Origin: Levilactobacillus namurensis
GTDB taxonomy: Bacteria; Bacillota; Bacilli; Lactobacillales; Lactobacillaceae
Reading direction: 5' to 3'
Assembly (NCBI RefSeq): GCF_032197885.1
Contig: NZ_CP134159.1
Span: 248,001 to 312,000 of the forward strand
DNA length: 64,000 nucleotides
In this document: positions 61,449 through 64,000 of the stretch, piece after piece
How positions within the stretch are numbered: the first letter of the stretch is position 1
Layout of the letters: every line of letters starts with the position of its first letter
Notes under the pieces: generated by a model
What the model was told of the DNA's origin: nothing
Seen by the model: the letters and a program-made list of their open reading frames with translations, nothing else
Database searches by the model: none
Made by a program: the position numbers and the translations under genes

Positions 61449-62636
61449 ATGAGCAAGATATTAGCAGTTAACGCCGGAAGCTCAACGTTAAAGTGGAAGT
61501 TGTTTTCAATGCCGGAGGAGACCGTCATCGCATCGGGGATGGTCGATCGCCTGAATTTACCGGGGTCCGTCTTTAAGGTGAAGTTGGCCAACGGGCAGAA
61601 GTATGAGGAGACCCAAGACAACATCACCAATAAGCTGGCCGCCGCAATGGTCCTGACCCGTTTGAAGTCCTACGGGATCTTAAAACACCTGAGTGAAATC
61701 ACGGGTGTGGGTCACCGAATCGTCGCTGGGGGGGAAGTCTTCAAGGACTCCGCCGTCATCACGCCAATCGTGTTGAAGCAGATCAAGGAACTGAAGGACT
61801 ACGCGCCGTTGCATAATCCGGTGCAGGCTTACTATATTGAAGTCTTCGAACAACTCTTACCGGAAGCCCATGAAGTTGCGGTCTTTGATACCTCGTTATA
61901 CGCCCAGATGCCTGAGGTTAACTATCTGTACGGAATCCCTTACGAGTATTACGAAAAGTTCGGGGCCCGGAAGTACGGGGCCCACGGGACCAGCCACCGG
62001 TACGTCGCCCACCGGACGGCGGAACTGCTAGGCAAGCCGTTAGAGGACCTGAAGCTGATCACCTTGCACTTGGGGTCCGGCTCGTCCGTGACGGCCTTTA
62101 AGGACGGCCACGCGCTGGATACCTCGATGGGCTTCACGCCGTTGGCTGGGGTCATGATGGGGACCCGTTCCGGGGACATCGACCCGTCGCTAGTGGCGTA
62201 CCTGGCGGAAAAGTTGGATGTGACTATGCCTAAGATGATCGATATTTTGAATCACAAGTCTGGCCTCTTGGGCGTGTCCGAACTCTCACCGGATCAACGA
62301 GACTTGGAAAAGACCCAAGATGAGTGGCCGAAGTCTAAGTTGGCCCTCGATATGTTCGTGAACCGGGTGGTCCGCTATGTCGGCAGTTACACAGCCGAAC
62401 TAGGTGGGCTGGACGCACTGGTCTTCACCGCGGGTTCCGGGGAGAACGGGATCGCGATGCGTCAAGCGATTGCGGATAAGTTAGGCTACTTGGGCGTGAC
62501 GATCGACCCAGAAAAGAACGACTTCCGGGGCGAAGAACGCGTGGTCAGTCCGGACGGTGCGCCGGTTAAGGTCATGGTGGTCCCGACCAACGAAGAGTTG
62601 ATGATCGTCCGCGACGTGGTTCGCTTAAGTCGTTAG
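61449..62636 (+). CDS. ackA: Acetate kinase
   Basis: 395 residues from ATG 61449, with GGGAGGG 7 nt before. The frame is open five codons further up at a TTG that lies in the ribosome binding site. Converts acetyl phosphate and ADP to acetate and ATP, the energy-yielding branch opposite to AdhE. ASKHA-fold signatures: NAGSSTLKWKLF (7-18), VGHRIVAGGEVF, the catalytic region FDTSLYAQMP, HGTSHRYV, and LHLGSGSSVTAFKDG. Length and motifs are normal. It is monocistronic. Confidence 0.96.
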   Translation: MSKILAVNAGSSTLKWKLFSMPEETVIASGMVDRLNLPGSVFKVKLANGQKYEETQDNITNKLAAAMVLTRLKSYGILKHLSEITGVGHRIVAGGEVFKDSAVITPIVLKQIKELKDYAPLHNPVQAYYIEVFEQLLPEAHEVAVFDTSLYAQMPEVNYLYGIPYEYYEKFGARKYGAHGTSHRYVAHRTAELLGKPLEDLKLITLHLGSGSSVTAFKDGHALDTSMGFTPLAGVMMGTRSGDIDPSLVAYLAEKLDVTMPKMIDILNHKSGLLGVSELSPDQRDLEKTQDEWPKSKLALDMFVNRVVRYVGSYTAELGGLDALVFTAGSGENGIAMRQAIADKLGYLGVTIDPEKNDFRGEERVVSPDGAPVKVMVVPTNEELMIVRDVVRLSR

Positions 62637-62667
62637 GTCGGCAAGTTTACTGTACAGAATAATCAAG

Positions 62668-62712
62668 CGACCGCTTTTCACCTGTTACTGAGATGAAGGG
62701 TGGTCGTTTTTG
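62668..62712 (+). terminator. Probable terminator of ackA
   Basis: CGACC and GGTCG arms (imperfect stem) around a long loop, followed by five T. Confidence 0.5.
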
Positions 62713-62824
62713 TTTATGCGATTACGAGCCCAAGAAAGTTATTGACGGTATTCGATAGGATATAACCCTAGTGTCCAACCGAGCTTTTTACGGAACCTGG
62801 ATGTCCGAGTAGGTGGTGTGGGTA

Positions 62825-62833
62825 TGGTAAAAT
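62825..62833 (+). promoter_or_regulatory. Extended -10 promoter of the TetR gene
   Basis: TGGTAAAAT at 62825-62833. It overlaps an in-frame ATG at 62832, so that ATG cannot be the start. Confidence 0.55.
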
Positions 62834-62876
62834 GAAAAGCAGTAAGCATGACGACTTTAATTGGGGGTGGGAACAG

Positions 62877-63524
62877 ATGACCACAAATCGGCAACGAAAG
62901 CAGCACCAGCGCGCACATATTCTGGAGGTGGCGCGGACGCTCTTTCTCCAAACCGGCTTCAAGGCGACCCACGTCTCGGAAATCGCGGCGCAGGCCGACG
63001 TGTCGCAGGTCACCCTGTATAAGTATTTTGAGAGTAAGCTCAATCTGGGACACCAGGTAGTTTTGGACCTGGTGACTCAGGGATACGCGGACTTTCAGGC
63101 CGTGGTCGATGACCCGCACCTGAGCTATCGAGAAATCGTGAAGCGGCTGATTCAGGGAAGCCAACAGGTCACCGACCAGATGCACCCGGATTTTTACCAC
63201 TTCATCGTGGCGGATATGCAGGGGCGCAATGGGACGGATGAGACCATGCATACTTATCAGGCGGGTAAACACCGGTTCTGGAACGCCGTGATTCAGCGTG
63301 GCCGGCAGGCGGGGATGATTGCACCAGGGCTAAGTGATGAGGCCTTGATGCTGTACCTGGACATGTTCGTGCACTATATCAGCTCGCCAACGGGCCAGGC
63401 CCAGATGACGACTACTGGGGATGACGCCCATTTTCAGGCTCTGACGGCGCAACTGGATCACCTCTTTTTTTACGGTTTCATTGGCGAACCCCCGACTGAT
63501 CAGAAAGAAGGACTTGAGAAATGA
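62877..63524 (+). CDS. TetR family transcriptional regulator
   Basis: 215 residues from ATG 62877, preceded by GGGGGTGGGAA. The N-terminal helix-turn-helix covers about 10-56: RAHILEVARTLFLQTGFKATHVSEIAAQADVSQVTLYKYFESKLNL is the full TetR_N signature. The C-terminal ~150 residues are all-helical and would bind an unknown ligand. The stop overlaps the start of the HD-domain gene by 4 nt (63521-63524), so the two are co-translated. The target is unknown; self-regulation is usual for the family. Confidence 0.92.
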   Translation: MTTNRQRKQHQRAHILEVARTLFLQTGFKATHVSEIAAQADVSQVTLYKYFESKLNLGHQVVLDLVTQGYADFQAVVDDPHLSYREIVKRLIQGSQQVTDQMHPDFYHFIVADMQGRNGTDETMHTYQAGKHRFWNAVIQRGRQAGMIAPGLSDEALMLYLDMFVHYISSPTGQAQMTTTGDDAHFQALTAQLDHLFFYGFIGEPPTDQKEGLEK

Positions 63525-64000
63525 CCACTGATACCACGTTAACTGCCGTGCATGACTTTGCCCGGAGCAAGATGCGCGATGACGAGACCGGCCACGGCTT
63601 CGACCACATTCAACGGGTGGTCCGGCTTGCCGACGAACTCCTGAAGGCTTATCCCCAAGCGGACCGGCTCCTGACCCTGAGTGCGGCTTACCTGCACGAC
63701 GTGATCGACGAGAAGTTGGTGACGGATACCGCGGCCGCTAGTGCGGAAGTGCGGGACTTCCTGACGGCGCAAGGGTTTAGCGCCGACCAGCAGGCGACCA
63801 TCTTCTTGATCATGGATAATATGTCGTTCCATAAGACCCTCGATGGGACCGCCAAGCCCTTGCCGCTGGAGGGCCAGCTGGTCCAAGACGCTGACCGGTT
63901 AGACGCGATCGGGGCGATTGGAATCGCCCGGGCCATCTACTTCGGCGGCCACTTTGGCGAGAAGATCTATGATCCCGCAGTGGCCCCCCGTACCCAGATG
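63521..64000 (+). CDS. HD-domain phosphohydrolase, cut by the window end
   Basis: 160 codons seen; the 3' end lies outside the window. Starts MTTDTTLTAVHDFARSKM. Metal-binding residues of the HD fold are in order: HGFDHIQRV (His25/His29), YLHDVID (His59-Asp60), and a later Asp in QDADRLDAIGAIGIAR. This matches the YedJ-like group of HD hydrolases, whose substrates are poorly known (nucleotide or phosphate esters). It is translationally coupled to the TetR gene. Confidence 0.88.
   Translation, partial: MTTDTTLTAVHDFARSKMRDDETGHGFDHIQRVVRLADELLKAYPQADRLLTLSAAYLHDVIDEKLVTDTAAASAEVRDFLTAQGFSADQQATIFLIMDNMSFHKTLDGTAKPLPLEGQLVQDADRLDAIGAIGIARAIYFGGHFGEKIYDPAVAPRTQM

Noticed and set aside
62832..62876. 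Longer TetR protein starting at ATG 62832
   Set aside because: The ATG overlaps an extended -10; ATG 62877 has a ribosome binding site and fits the family N-terminus.

Overview
The window looks like the chromosome of a lactic acid bacterium (Lactobacillaceae). The evidence is the KxYKxGKxW-type signal peptides, DUF5776-like wall domains, small LysM/aggregation-promoting-factor-type surface proteins, a bifunctional AdhE, an acetate kinase and a CIRCE-controlled Hsp20. AdhE plus AckA and the fairly high GC would suit a heterofermentative genus such as Levilactobacillus, but the genus is an inference. I see no tRNA, rRNA, CRISPR array, transposase or phage gene.

Left part (1-2280): a CNNM/CBS/CorC-type membrane protein on the minus strand and a small cytosolic protein of unknown function.

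Centre (2281-44773): an adhesin island of about 42 kb. Two giant serine-rich repeat proteins (SRRPs), both on the plus strand, flank a minus-strand accessory Sec operon ordered secA2-secY2-asp1-asp2-asp3-gtfA-gtfB. A plus-strand Gtf3-like glycosyltransferase sits just before the second SRRP. GtfA/GtfB would start O-glycosylation of the Ser-rich regions, the Gtf3-like enzyme would extend the glycans, and SecA2/SecY2/Asp1-3 would export the glycoproteins. Both SRRPs end in basic DUF5776-like wall modules, with no LPXTG motif. SRRP1 spans 22.3 kb. It is interrupted by an in-frame TAA, an imperfect 577-bp tandem duplication and a 1-nt frameshift, all within about 2.2 kb, and is then followed by an intact 17.8-kb open frame. 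Removing 578 nt and reading through the TAA gives exactly 7,238 codons. Its Ser-rich part is a higher-order repeat with a 344-codon (1032-bp) period. SRRP2 (2280 aa) has a different repeat, of 53 codons. GtfB appears to lack its C-terminal half.

Right part (44774-64000): ordinary chromosome with several readable regulatory systems. These include Hsp20 with a CIRCE operator; an Lsa-like ABC-F protein behind a terminator/antiterminator leader; an aldo/keto reductase with a cre-like site; an easily missed 52-aa membrane protein; a CtpE-like P-type ATPase; a DUF1836 protein; a membrane-anchored glycerophosphodiester phosphodiesterase; and adhE with a Rex-like site. Three small peptidoglycan-associated secreted proteins follow, whose promoters share the same layout (TGTAAY, 10 nt, TATNCT; WalR-like), and one of them apparently starts at ATT. 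The window ends with a WCPPC thioredoxin behind two CsoR/CstR-like operators, ackA with a cre-like site over its -35, a TetR regulator, and an HD-domain hydrolase cut by the window end.
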